From assembly GCA_020632955.1 (NCBI GenBank), contig JACKEO010000011.1, forward strand, positions 62,001-126,000: DNA of 64,000 nucleotides, given 5' to 3'. The notes below the pieces were generated by a model that ran no database searches, was not told where the DNA came from, and saw only the letters and a program-made list of their open reading frames with translations. The translations under genes and the position numbers were made by a program. The DNA is from Alphaproteobacteria bacterium (GTDB lineage Bacteria; Myxococcota_A; UBA796; GCA-2862545). Positions 7,690-15,813 of this stretch are shown here, piece by piece (the stretch's first letter is position 1; each line of letters starts with the position of its first letter).

Positions 7690-8045
7690 CGCGCACCCAG
7701 TCCCCTCTGGGGGCGGGCACGTGCGAAAGCGGTCCCATGCACCCCCACGCCCGAAGGTGTCCATCCACGGGCCGGGGCCCGGTCGTCCGCAGCGCATCGG
7801 CCACCTCCTCCAACGTCCACGAGCGGAAGGATTCGCGGTTCGCGATCAGGAGGCGCAGGACGATGGTCTCGGGCTTCTGCGGCGGGTCGCGCGAGATGGC
7901 GTCGATCCCCTCGCCCCTCCGCGGCGACACCGGGCAGGCGAGGTGCCGCGTGCGGGCGGGCTGGCTGCTCTGGGCGATGGGGGGCGGTTGCGGCGGCGGC
8001 GAGGTCGTCGACCCATCGGTGGAAGTGGTCGAGGTGCCAACCCAT
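7690..8045 (-). pseudogene. Possible decayed gene with winged-helix-like segment
   Basis: Coding-like text is split over two frames. One frame starting at ATG 8045 reads GWHLDHFHRWVDDLAAA and then degrades. Another frame (about 7690-7924) reads KPETIVLRLLIANRESF, then SWTLEEVADALRTTG and HLRAWGC, which looks like a small winged helix. The second frame is continuous with the 7606 gene, but the linking text is low-complexity. This may be a frameshifted regulator of the downstream cluster, or an N-terminal extension of it. From 7607 to 8140 I see nothing else. Confidence 0.28.
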
Positions 8046-8140
8046 GCCCGCGCCGTCGAGGCAGGTCGACGACACCCACCAGCGCTGCGCACCCGACCGT
8101 GAGGCGTGAGGCTCACGCCTCCACCCTCACGCCCCGACCC

Positions 8141-9262
8141 TCACCCCCCGCCCACGTACTCCGACCCCTCCAGCCACCCCGGGTCCGGGTAGTGGAAGAT
8201 CATCAGCCCGCCCTCCGCGAGGAAGTCCGCCACCTCCTCGTTCAGCCGGTCGTCGAGCGCCGGGCAGCCCCAGGTCTCGTCGCACTCTCCCTCGGCCTGC
8301 ACGTAGGTGTCGCGGCTGCCCGACCAGGGGTGGAGCACGATGGCGCGGTCGCGCACGTTGTCGTTGAACCCCGGCTCCAGCCCGTCGATGCGCATGGACT
8401 CGCCGTAGTCCCCCACGTAGCGCTCGGCGCCGCGCATGACGCCCAGGCTGGACTGGTGGCTCGCGGGGGTGTTCGAGAAGGTGACCGCCCGCCCCGCATC
8501 CTGGGGGTCGGAGGAGCCCTGGCCGTGGGGCACGTGCAGGTTCCAGCGCTGGGTGCCGGTGGCCAGGTCCAGGATCCACATCCGCCGCACCGAGGAGTGC
8601 AGCGAGAAGTCGGTGATGGCGTAGGCGAAGTGGGCCGGGTCGCCGCGCTCCCAGGCCACGCCGAAGGCCTGCAGGGCGTCCTCGGCGACCGTCCGTGCGA
8701 TCCCGAGGGCCAGCAGGTCGCGCAGGCGCGTGAGCCCGATCGTGAGCTCGAAGGCGCCGTCGAAGGAGGTGCCCTCCTCGTCGGTCCAGCTGTCGACCAC
8801 CACGTAGTAGGTGCCCTTCTCGAGCAGCGCACCGGCGCGATGATGGCCGCGGTCGAGGCAGCGCTCCGGGTCCAGGGCCTCGAGCAGGTGCACGTCCACG
8901 TCCACGCCCTCGGGCTGCAGGTCGGGCGCGAGCTCCACCGCGAGGAAGCCCCGCGCGGGCAGGTCGACCCGGTACACGACCTCCGGGCCCGACTCGTCGA
9001 TCGTGGGCGCGCAGCCGTAGGCGTCGAAGGAGGAGGTGGCGCCGGTGGTGAGGCCCGAGGTGACGTAGGGGAAGGTGTCGACGCAGGTCAGGCCCGACGG
9101 GCAGGCGGGGGCCGTGGGGTCGGTCGCGTCGGGCGCGGCGGTGTCCAGCGCGCCACCTTCCGCCGGCCCGGTGTCGTCGGCGTCGGCGTCGGATCCGCCC
9201 GTGGGGCTGCAGGCCCACACGAGGGAGGCGACGAGCCCGAGCCCGAGGAAGCGCGCGTCCAT
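8141..9262 (-). CDS. Lipoprotein with L,D-transpeptidase-like (YkuD_2) domain
   Basis: The start is ATG at 9262 with GGAGG just upstream, giving 373 residues. The signal ends in LVWAC (Cys18). An Asp/Thr/Ala-rich linker (20-55) follows, then a beta-sandwich like bacterial pre-peptidase domains (about 60-178). The C-terminal half matches the murein L,D-transpeptidase catalytic family PF13645: SLGVMRGAERYVGDYGES, RIDGLEPGFNDNVRDRAIVLHPW with His311, and the nucleophile motif TWGCPAL with Cys333. It probably remodels or cross-links peptidoglycan, or uses this fold on another peptide, from the periplasmic face of a lipid-anchored position. It is a single gene with its own promoter-like element. 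Confidence 0.87.
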   Translation of the reverse strand: MDARFLGLGLVASLVWACSPTGGSDADADDTGPAEGGALDTAAPDATDPTAPACPSGLTCVDTFPYVTSGLTTGATSSFDAYGCAPTIDESGPEVVYRVDLPARGFLAVELAPDLQPEGVDVDVHLLEALDPERCLDRGHHRAGALLEKGTYYVVVDSWTDEEGTSFDGAFELTIGLTRLRDLLALGIARTVAEDALQAFGVAWERGDPAHFAYAITDFSLHSSVRRMWILDLATGTQRWNLHVPHGQGSSDPQDAGRAVTFSNTPASHQSSLGVMRGAERYVGDYGESMRIDGLEPGFNDNVRDRAIVLHPWSGSRDTYVQAEGECDETWGCPALDDRLNEEVADFLAEGGLMIFHYPDPGWLEGSEYVGGG

Positions 9263-9282
9263 CCCGTCCTCCGAGGGACCGA

Positions 9283-9288
9283 GGATAG
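9283..9288 (-). promoter_or_regulatory. -10-like element before the L,D-transpeptidase-like gene
   Basis: The minus-strand hexamer is CTATCC, 20 bases before ATG 9262, between which lies the Shine-Dalgarno GGAGG. It belongs to the NTA series seen in this window. Confidence 0.35.
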
Positions 9289-9312
9289 CGCAGGAACCTC
9301 GGGCCGCGGGCG

Positions 9313-9437
9313 GGACATGGGCGACACCCGACCCGTCCCCGGATGCGACCGCCTCGCGCCCCGTCGCACAGCGCCCCACTCCGCAGCCGGTCCGGACCCC
9401 GCCGCAGCCCTCGAACGGGTGGTCGACCGCTTCCGAC
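9313..9437. repeat. Dispersed intergenic repeat, copy A
   Basis: It contains GACATGGG, then CCCGTCGCAC, then CCGCAGCCGGTCCGGACC, then CTCGAACGGGTGGTCGACCG. The same words occur in the same order in the intergenic region at 22216-22430, where the second part appears twice. It lies outside any gene. Confidence 0.5.
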
Positions 9438-9735
9438 GCCGTCTTCCACGCCGGGCGTCGTGTCGGCCTTCACCCCCGGACATGGGCACAAACACGCCCG
9501 GGTACCGGATCGCGCCCATCAACGAAGGAGCCCCAGGATTGCCAGCCGAAGCGCGAACGCGCCCGGCTCCACCTGCACCCCCGACGGCCCGTTCCGATGG
9601 CCTCGCGGGACCTGTCGGGACGATGGTCACGCCCTGAGCCAGCCGGCGCCCGCCCTCGTCGGGTCCGACGCCCCCGGGATGATCCATTCCGCGCGCCACG
9701 GGCTCCTCCTCTCTCCCGCGAGGTGCGAGGCGCCC

Positions 9736-10383
9736 ATGCCCCGAGCGATCCTGCTCTCCCTCCTGCTCCTGCTGCCCCGGGCGGCCGCCGCCCTCGACGC
9801 GGACGGCGACGGTGCCGACGAGACCGTCGACTGCGACGACGACGACCCCACCGTCTTCCCCGACGCCCCCGAGATCTGCGACGGCCGTGACGAGGACTGC
9901 TCCGGCGTGCCCGACGACCTGCCGCCGCGCACCTTCTACCTGGACGTGGACGGCGACGGCTGGGGTACGCCGAACCGGCCGGGTGCCACGATGATCACCG
10001 CGTGCGCCGACGTCGGGTACGTGCCCAACCAGGAAGACTGCAACGACCTCGACCCCGGCGTCCATCCCGGCGCCGTGGACGTGCCCGGCAACGGTCGCGA
10101 CGAGGACTGCGACGGGGTCGACGCGGTCGCACCACCAGACACGGACCCGCCTGACGCGATGGACACGGCGTCGGACAGCGCCGACACGGGCCTCGAGGAC
10201 ACGGACGGCGCCGGGCCCGACACCGAGGCGACGGACACGGCGCCCCCCGACACGCACGCGGACACGGGAGCGCCTGCGCCGGGCACGGCATGCCAGGGTG
10301 GATGTCGCCACGGGAGTGGAGGTTGGGGCCTGGGTGCGTGGATCGGGTTGTCGCTGGCCCTGCGGCGTCGCCGACGAGGATGA
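9736..10383 (+). CDS. Secreted MopE-repeat protein with MYXO-CTERM-like tail
   Basis: A 215-residue protein. The signal peptide is a run of Leu ending AAA (residues 1-18). Two MopE-type repeats (PF11617) follow: ADGDGADETVDCDDDD...EICDGRDEDC and a second with DVDGDGWGTPN...EDCNDLDPGVHPGA...GRDEDCDG. The Asp-rich DxDxDG loops suggest calcium or other metal binding. An Asp/Thr/Ala/Pro linker (about 130-180) leads to a C-terminal tail: Gly-Gly-Cys, then a hydrophobic stretch (GLGAWIGLSLAL), then RRRRRG. That resembles the myxobacterial surface-sorting signal, so the protein is probably displayed on the cell surface. It converges with the DUF1554 gene. Confidence 0.85.
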   Translation: MPRAILLSLLLLLPRAAAALDADGDGADETVDCDDDDPTVFPDAPEICDGRDEDCSGVPDDLPPRTFYLDVDGDGWGTPNRPGATMITACADVGYVPNQEDCNDLDPGVHPGAVDVPGNGRDEDCDGVDAVAPPDTDPPDAMDTASDSADTGLEDTDGAGPDTEATDTAPPDTHADTGAPAPGTACQGGCRHGSGGWGLGAWIGLSLALRRRRRG

Positions 10384-10452
10384 GGGCGCGGTCCGGCGAT
10401 CCGTACGCGCGAAGGACGGCGCCCCTCGGGGTCCCCGCCGCGGCGCCGACCC

Positions 10453-12207
10453 TCACTGCTGCAGGCAGTACAGCCCCGCCGGCTCGTCGCAGTCCTGCTC
10501 GCTGGGCTGCTGCACCCACCCGCCCCCGACCGAGAAGGCGCTGCCCACCGTCGCGTCCGAGAAGAAGCTCGAGCTCGTCCAGTCCGAGCAGGTGTGGCCC
10601 CCGCCACTCAGGGCGAAGCCCTGCGGCGAGCACCCGGTCCACGCCGGGCCGCCGACCACGGCCCCGAAGGCGTCGCGGTTGATCGGCGCGAGCAAGGAGA
10701 AGTCCGTGAGGTCGTTCCAGTCGTTCGCGACGACCGTGCCCGCCGTGGTGACGTAGGGCGCGGTGGCGTGCGTGAGCCGGTTCGCCGCGGAGAGGTTGTC
10801 GCCACACAGGAAGGCCCGGTAGCCGTTCGCCACGCCCGCCCCCGGAAGCCCGGCCGCCTGGGCCTCGGCGCGACAGGCGGCGTCGGCCGCCAGGAGCCCG
10901 CCGAACCCGCCCTCCGCCGTGCCCGCCCGGGCCGCGAGCCGCGCTGCGGGCAGGTAGAACACCCGCTTGATCTGGGTGGGTGGCGGGCAGGGCACGTCCC
11001 CGCCGCTGCAGTCCTGGTCGATGCCGTCGCCGCACACCTCGGGCGCGCCGGGGAAGACGGTGGCGTCGAGGTCGTCGCAGTCCGCGCCGGCCGGGAAGCC
11101 GTCGCTGTCGACGTCGATCGGACCGGGCTCGCCCCCGCCGCCGAGATCGTCGGCCGACAGCCCCGTCGCGAACGTGAGGCCATCGGTGGCGTAGAGCACC
11201 TCGACGCCGTTCTCGCCACCCATCGGGTGCTGGCCGCAGGTGAGCGCACCCGAGGCGTCGGTGAGGGCGACCTCCCACGAGATGTACGGGTAGACGGCGC
11301 CCGCCGGGGTCTGCCCGTTCGGGAGGGGGCCGCTCGACGCGGTGGCACGGGAGGTGAGCACGCAGTCGGCGTGCAGGCCGTTGCCGGCGGCGTCCGTGTC
11401 GAGCCCGATGGCCAGCGCGAGGAAGACCTTGTCGAGGCCCGCGATCTGCTCCGAGCCCGCGTACGTGGCGTGCTGGAAGATCAGGGGGTCCTGCGGGCCG
11501 TGGTGGCCGAGCGGGAGCACGGGCGGGGCGACCACGTACTGCTCCCCGCTCGCGCACTGGATCTGCACCGCGTCCAGGTACAGGTGGGTGTCGGCACCGG
11601 TCGGGCCGGCCGTGCACGCGAAGGCCATCACCGCGGTCGGACCGCGCTCCCCGGTGCGCGGATCGGTCAGCAGCTCGATCGGATCGGCGTCGCCGTAGGC
11701 ACAGTCGAGCTTCGCCGAGCAGGCGATGTCGTCGATGTCGACGGTGATGTCGAAGAAGCCCTGCCTGGCATCGCGGAGGAGCGTCAGCTGGAAGTCCACC
11801 CGTGCGTCCGCGTTCTCGACGCAGACGGTGGTCAGCGCGAGCGGGCCCGCAGCCGTCGGATCGACCCAGTCCGCGGGGTCCACGCCGACCAGGTCGACGA
11901 TGTCGAGGAGCACCGTGTTGAGCGCCTGCCCATCGCCGTCGACGTCGGTGGCGTCGCAGGGACCCACGTAGGAGATCGCGCCGGCGCCGTCCCCGTAGGC
12001 CGACGAGGCGAGGTCGGACGCCCACACCAGCCCGCCGTCCTCGCCGAGCACGGTCAGCCGGTAGACCACGTCCTCGACACCGCGGACCTTCTGCGCCTGC
12101 ACGCCGACCTGCAGCGAGCCCGTCTCGCCCGCGGGCGCGCAGCCGACGACCAGCACGCACACGCCGATGCACCCGATCCCAGGCAGACCCCGGTCACCGA
12201 TCCCCAT
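10453..12207 (-). CDS. Lipoprotein with one MopE repeat and C-terminal DUF1554 domain
   Basis: The protein has 584 residues from ATG 12207, with GGGAGG seven bases upstream. The signal ends in LVVGC (Cys23). Residues about 25-370 are a beta-rich region with many Cys and Asp and no recognised family. One MopE-like unit follows: DVDSDGFPAGADCDDLDATVFPG...CGDGIDQDC. The C-terminal about 165 residues match DUF1554 (PF07588, known from Leptospira): GGLLAADAACRAEAQAAG, then YRAFLCGD, WTGCSPQGF, CSDWTSSSF and a final YCLQQ. The protein is probably anchored to the outer membrane and exposed; its ligand is unknown. Confidence 0.84.
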   Translation of the reverse strand: MGIGDRGLPGIGCIGVCVLVVGCAPAGETGSLQVGVQAQKVRGVEDVVYRLTVLGEDGGLVWASDLASSAYGDGAGAISYVGPCDATDVDGDGQALNTVLLDIVDLVGVDPADWVDPTAAGPLALTTVCVENADARVDFQLTLLRDARQGFFDITVDIDDIACSAKLDCAYGDADPIELLTDPRTGERGPTAVMAFACTAGPTGADTHLYLDAVQIQCASGEQYVVAPPVLPLGHHGPQDPLIFQHATYAGSEQIAGLDKVFLALAIGLDTDAAGNGLHADCVLTSRATASSGPLPNGQTPAGAVYPYISWEVALTDASGALTCGQHPMGGENGVEVLYATDGLTFATGLSADDLGGGGEPGPIDVDSDGFPAGADCDDLDATVFPGAPEVCGDGIDQDCSGGDVPCPPPTQIKRVFYLPAARLAARAGTAEGGFGGLLAADAACRAEAQAAGLPGAGVANGYRAFLCGDNLSAANRLTHATAPYVTTAGTVVANDWNDLTDFSLLAPINRDAFGAVVGGPAWTGCSPQGFALSGGGHTCSDWTSSSFFSDATVGSAFSVGGGWVQQPSEQDCDEPAGLYCLQQ

Positions 12208-12603
12208 CGCACACCTCCCGCGGCATCCCCAGACGCGCGCCCGACCAGTCTGCGCCGAGGGATGGTCGGGGTCAATCCGCGGTCGCGGCGCGCGAGGTGT
12301 GGGGCGGCGTCCGGATCGGAGCGTCGGAGCCCCCGGCGATGGCGGCGGACCGGGCGCCGCGGCACCACCCCTGTCGCGCAGGTCGCCTTGCTCTCGACGC
12401 ACGTCGGACCGCCTCGAGGGACCCGGTCGCACCCCCCACCGGGGGCAGCCTCGTCCCCTCGGTGAGGGGATGCGCCGCACGGGTCGAGGGAGGCACCGCG
12501 CCTTGGCGGCGGCGGAAGCGGCCGGACCCGCGCCGCATCCGCGCACCGGACGGTTGCAGCGGGCGAAAGGGGGGATGCAGTGGCGGACCGGGCAGCTCGG
12601 CGT
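12208..12603. other. 396-base intergenic region
   Basis: It separates the end of the HNH gene from the start of the DUF1554 gene, both on the minus strand. It is GC-rich and open in several frames, but no frame has protein-like composition. I see no hairpin with a T-run, no repeat and no clear promoter. Confidence 0.5.
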
Positions 12604-13728
12604 TCAGGCGGCTGGACCCGGCGGACCGTCGCCGCAGGGCCCATGCCCTCCCATCGTCGTTGACGAGGCCCCGGCCTGCGCGACCCACGTGGGTCTGCGG
12701 CGTGTCACCGACCGGCGACCGTCCGCGTGCACGACCTCCACCTCTCCATCGCGCCGTCGCCGCACGGCCAGGAGGCCCTCGTGGGCGAGACGGTGGTGGA
12801 TCGGGCAGAGCGTGACGAGGTTGTCGGAGTCATGGGTGCCGCCGAGGGAGCGGGGCTCCAGGTGGTGGAGGTCGAGCCACAGGCGACATCGGCAGCCGGG
12901 GACCACGCAGCGCAGGCCGTCGCGGTGCAGCACCGCACGGCGCGTGGCGGGCGGGATCGTCCGGGTGAGGTGGCCGTGGGCCGGGCCGGGTCGGAGGTCG
13001 ACGAGCTCGGCGTCGCAGGCGGCCTGGGCCTGGACGGTCTCGCTGACCTCGGCGTCGGCGGCGTGGGAGGCGTCGCAGGTCGGGCAGTGGTGGACGACGA
13101 TGCGGTAGCGCTCGGCGAGGGGAGCGCCATCGCCGTCGGCATCGTGCAACAGGCGCTGGCCCAGCGCGGCGAGGGCAGCGCCGTCGTCGAGTTCCTCCCC
13201 ATGGACGGCGGCTTCGGCGCGGAGGAGCGCGAGGGCGTCGAGGAGCACGCGCGCATCGCTGGCCTCCATCTCGAACACGACCCGCCTGCGTGCGGGCCCA
13301 CGTGGGTCGTCGGGCTCGGGTGGCGACTGGCCGGTGACGGACCGGGAGACCATCGACTCCAGCTCGCGGCTGGTGCGTCGGGTGGCGGCCTCCACCCAGG
13401 CGGTCTCGGTCTCCGGGGTGGCCACGCGCACCACCTCGCGGACCTTGGTCCACGGCAGGCGGCCCTCCGCGAACGCCGCGTCCAAGGCCGGAAGCGACGG
13501 GAGCGCACCGGCGATCTGGAGGAAGGCACGGGTCTGCCGGAGGGTGAGGTCCAGCCGCTGCTCGGCGTACTCGTAGACGGACGCGTGGCCGAAGGCGTGG
13601 TGGAGCTGCTCGTCGGCGACCTGCCGGAGGAGGAGGGCGGCGGCGTGCTCGGCGGCGCGGCGGTCGCGCAGGGCGGCGAGGAGTCGGTCGTGCACCTCGC
13701 GGGCGCGGTCGAGGGGGAGAGCGTTCAC
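12604..13728 (-). CDS. HNH endonuclease of the DUF222/13E12-like type
   Basis: The protein has 374 residues from GTG 13728. Residues 1-130 are helical (HAFGHASVYEYAEQRLDLT, LPWTKVREVVRVATPE), as in the N-terminal domain of the widespread DUF222-HNH proteins. A CPTC pair (Cys205, Cys208) lies between domains. The HNH core runs from 268 to 316: Cys274 and Cys279, DLHHLEP with His288/His289, DNLV with Asn303, Cys308, and His311/His312. The zinc-binding cysteines and the HNH triad are intact, so it is a likely metal-dependent DNA nuclease. Genes of this type are often solitary and multicopy. An upstream AT-rich region carries two copies of a short motif. Confidence 0.88.
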   Translation of the reverse strand: MNALPLDRAREVHDRLLAALRDRRAAEHAAALLLRQVADEQLHHAFGHASVYEYAEQRLDLTLRQTRAFLQIAGALPSLPALDAAFAEGRLPWTKVREVVRVATPETETAWVEAATRRTSRELESMVSRSVTGQSPPEPDDPRGPARRRVVFEMEASDARVLLDALALLRAEAAVHGEELDDGAALAALGQRLLHDADGDGAPLAERYRIVVHHCPTCDASHAADAEVSETVQAQAACDAELVDLRPGPAHGHLTRTIPPATRRAVLHRDGLRCVVPGCRCRLWLDLHHLEPRSLGGTHDSDNLVTLCPIHHRLAHEGLLAVRRRRDGEVEVVHADGRRSVTRRRPTWVAQAGASSTTMGGHGPCGDGPPGPAA

Positions 13729-13749
13729 GGGAGTCTCCAGTGTGAGGAG

Positions 13750-13760
13750 ACAAGGTATCT
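13750..13760 (-). promoter_or_regulatory. AGATACCTTG motif, proximal copy
   Basis: It lies about 22 bases upstream of the HNH start and is repeated with one mismatch at 13929-13939. It could be a -10-type or operator element. Confidence 0.35.
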
Positions 13761-13928
13761 CGGTGTTTTTCGGCCTCCGGAACGGGGGTCGTGGTCGCTG
13801 CGCACGGGGTCGGAGGGCTCGCGAGGTGGCAGAGGACCACCGGAGCCGTCCAGGCGGGCGCCAGGGCCCTCTGCAACGCCCCTCGGCCGAGGTCCGCGAT
13901 CGGCTGGCCGCGGCAGCGCGAAAACTGT

Positions 13929-13939
13929 CAAGGTATTTG
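13929..13939 (-). promoter_or_regulatory. AAATACCTTG motif, distal copy
   Basis: It lies about 200 bases upstream of the HNH start, in an AT-rich patch. It continues on the minus strand as ACCTTGACAG, so the distal copy overlaps a -35-like TTGACA. Confidence 0.35.
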
Positions 13940-14141
13940 CGTCACTTTCATGCGAAACACGATCCTCCACGTCCGCGCTCCGCGGTTCGACGGGCCGCGC
14001 AGCCTCATCGTGGACCCATGGCGCGCCGCCGGCTCGCGGCACGGTGGGACCGCGGCCCCCGGACCTCCCGAGCCCTCGGCCACGGGGACGCCCGCCGAGG
14101 TCGGCGTCCCGCGGTGGGTGCCACCGGAGCTGAAGGGCGGC

Positions 14142-14501
14142 TCACCGCACCTGCTTCGGCCCCACCACCACCGCGCCCAGCGCCTCCACCCGCCCGCACA
14201 GCTCCCGATCCGCCGTGGCGACGAGGCAGGGACGCCCGGCGCCCTCCTCACGGACGACGTCCACGATGGTGTCGTCACCTGAGCCTCGGGCGGCCACGAC
14301 CCGCACGCCCGGCACCGACGCCACGCCGCGGGCCCGTCCCTCGACGACGAGCACCACCTCGAAGGGCGGGGAGACGCCAGCGAGGGTGGGGAGCAGGAGC
14401 AGGCCGTCGCGCACGCGCTCGGTGGCACCGACGCGGTCGCGCCACCAGCCGTCCGGGACGGACCCGACGACGTTGGCGGCGTCGACGACGAGGAGGGGCA
14501 T
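14142..14501 (-). CDS. NYN/PIN-like domain protein (YacP-like)
   Basis: A cytoplasmic protein of 119 residues from ATG 14501. It begins MPLLVVDAANVVGSVPDGWWRD, the characteristic first strand with an Asp and Asn of NYN domains. Next come VVLVVEGRAR, the acidic GSGDDTIVDVV, and CLVATADRELCGRVEALGAVVVG, where the conserved Asp of TADR would complete a metal-binding acidic cluster. NYN/YacP proteins are predicted or proven RNA endonucleases. Residues 1-119 comprise just the domain. It is divergent from the DUF1428 gene. Confidence 0.78.
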   Translation of the reverse strand: MPLLVVDAANVVGSVPDGWWRDRVGATERVRDGLLLLPTLAGVSPPFEVVLVVEGRARGVASVPGVRVVAARGSGDDTIVDVVREEGAGRPCLVATADRELCGRVEALGAVVVGPKQVR

Positions 14502-14638
14502 CACGGCGGCGTCCCAGGGGTGCGGGGAATGGGTGCACCTACCCGGGGTCCGCCCCTCGGCGCCCGTCGCGCACGGTCCGGCGTCCGACGCGGCGGAGAG
14601 GAACCCGGTCGCCCGATGGCCTGCGTCGAGGCGCGGCC

Positions 14639-14644
14639 ATAGGT
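14639..14644 (+). promoter_or_regulatory. -10-like element before the DUF1428 gene
   Basis: The hexamer ATAGGT ends 23 bases before ATG 14668, with GGGAGG between the two. It falls inside the narrow spacing window shared by NTA hexamers here. Confidence 0.4.
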
Positions 14645-14667
14645 CGTGCTCCGGGAGGCCCGGTCGC

Positions 14668-15063
14668 ATGTCCTACGTCGACGGCTTCGTCATCGCCGTG
14701 CCCACGGCCCACAAGCAGGCCTTCATCGACCACGCGCGTCTGGGCGACGAGGTCTTCGTCGAGCTCGGGGCGACGCGGGTGCTCGAGTGCTGGGGCGACG
14801 ACGTGCCCGACGGCACGGTCACCGACTTCCGCAAAGCGGTGCAGGCCACCCCGGACGAGACCGTCGTGTTCTCGTGGATCGAGTGGCCCGACAAGGCCAC
14901 GCGCGACGCCGCGTTCGCCACGATGCAGCGATGGATGGAGCACCCCGAGGAGGTCGATCCGCGCATGGACCCGGCCCGGAACCCGATGCCCTTCGACGGC
15001 AAGCGGCTGATCATGGGCGGGTTCGCGCCCGTGGTGGACGTGACGAGGGGCCACGAGGACTGA
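14668..15063 (+). CDS. DUF1428 family protein
   Basis: The protein has 131 residues with no signal peptide. It follows the DUF1428 (PF07237, COG5507) pattern closely: YVDGFVIAVPTAHKQAF at the start, then LGATRVLECWGDDVPDG, VVFSWIEWPDKATRDAA and a C-terminal MPFDGKRLIMGGFAPVVD. This family has a dimeric alpha-beta barrel (ferredoxin-like) fold; its members are small cytoplasmic proteins with no established reaction. The gene stands alone, converging with the tiny gene at 15107. Confidence 0.88.
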   Translation: MSYVDGFVIAVPTAHKQAFIDHARLGDEVFVELGATRVLECWGDDVPDGTVTDFRKAVQATPDETVVFSWIEWPDKATRDAAFATMQRWMEHPEEVDPRMDPARNPMPFDGKRLIMGGFAPVVDVTRGHED

Positions 15064-15106
15064 ACATCCACCACGTCGGCGACCCAGCCCCCGGTCACCC
15101 GCCCGG

Positions 15107-15346
15107 TCACCAGAACACGACGGTCCCGACGAACCGGTAGCGCACCCGCACCACCTCGTCGGAGCCGGGCACCCGCTGCGCCAGCTCGATCCCGTCCTCG
15201 GTCACCTCCGCCTGGACACCGTCGTCCCCCCGGTAGACGCCGGGGACGAGTCCCTTGTCCGTGCGACACAGACCGCACCCCATCCCCGCCAGCAGCAGCC
15301 CCGCGACGAAGCCGATCGCGCCCGAGGCCAGGCCGACGCGCCTCAC
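15107..15346 (-). CDS. Small membrane-anchored or lipoprotein
   Basis: 79 residues from GTG 15346. The N-terminus is hydrophobic (LASGAIGFVAGLLLAGMGC) and ends at Cys24, with CGLC after it, so either a lipoprotein signal or a membrane anchor. The remaining 50 residues form an EVTEDGIELAQRVPGSDEVV-type beta-rich tail with a terminal VVFW. It is coupled to the upstream 105-residue gene by a GTGA overlap (15343-15346). No family recognised. Confidence 0.65.
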   Translation of the reverse strand: MRRVGLASGAIGFVAGLLLAGMGCGLCRTDKGLVPGVYRGDDGVQAEVTEDGIELAQRVPGSDEVVRVRYRFVGTVVFW

Positions 15347-15660
15347 AGCGGGTCCTCGAGGCCGGTGTCGGACTCGACCCGCGTGAAGCCCAGGGTCGGC
15401 ACCTCGTACCCGGGAAGGGCCGCGAAGGAGATCGTCAGCCTGGGCGGTCCGTCGCCATGCAGGGGCGTCACGCGGTCGGCCTCCGGCAGCTGGCACAGCG
15501 ACGCGGGCACGCCCGGCCTGCACGTCGTGGAGACCTGCGCCAGCGCCGCCGAGGGGCCGTGGCACAAGGGCGGCGACGTCGCCTGCGCCTCGGGCCAGAC
15601 CTGCCCCACGAGCCATCCGCCCACCAGCCCCCACAGACACCCCATCGCCACCGCGCGCAT
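15343..15660 (-). CDS. Small secreted protein of unknown function
   Basis: 105 residues from ATG 15660, which has GGAGG five bases upstream. The N-terminus (MGCLWGLVGGWLVGQVW) is a signal or anchor. The mature part has three cysteines (LCHGP, STTCRPG, LCQLPE) and a C-terminal beta-like stretch (RLTISFAALPGYEVPTLGF). It ends in a GTGA overlap with the 79-residue gene, so the two are probably made together in the envelope. Function unknown. Confidence 0.68.
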   Translation of the reverse strand: MRAVAMGCLWGLVGGWLVGQVWPEAQATSPPLCHGPSAALAQVSTTCRPGVPASLCQLPEADRVTPLHGDGPPRLTISFAALPGYEVPTLGFTRVESDTGLEDPL

Positions 15661-15813
15661 CGCGCCTCCACCGTGTTCTCCCCCCCTTGGCGCCACGCCC
15701 GCCGACTGCCACGCCGATCCGCGAGCACGCGCCCCGGGGCTCTCCCCTCCCCGCCCGCGGTCGCGCCCGCGAGGCGCTCGCCCGGGGACGGCGGGCTCCA
15801 GGCCACGCAGCGG

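Larger units (their letters stand above)
9263..9735. other. 473-base gene-free stretch with a repeat unit
   Basis: It holds the upstream region of the transpeptidase gene (minus strand) and the leader of the MopE gene (plus strand), and it contains one copy of the dispersed unit described at 9313-9437. No convincing coding sequence is seen here. Confidence 0.6.
13729..14141. other. 413-base upstream region of the HNH gene
   Basis: It is locally richer in A and T than the rest of the window, for instance at 13750-13772 and 13921-13958. It holds two copies of a minus-strand word A(A/G)ATACCTTG at 13750-13760 and 13929-13939. No gene is seen. A TTGACA on the minus strand abuts the distal copy. 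Confidence 0.5.

Noticed and set aside
13725..14042. A 105-codon minus-strand frame covering the HNH upstream region
   Set aside because: Biased Arg/Pro/Gly text; the region is better explained as a regulatory gap with AT-rich motifs.
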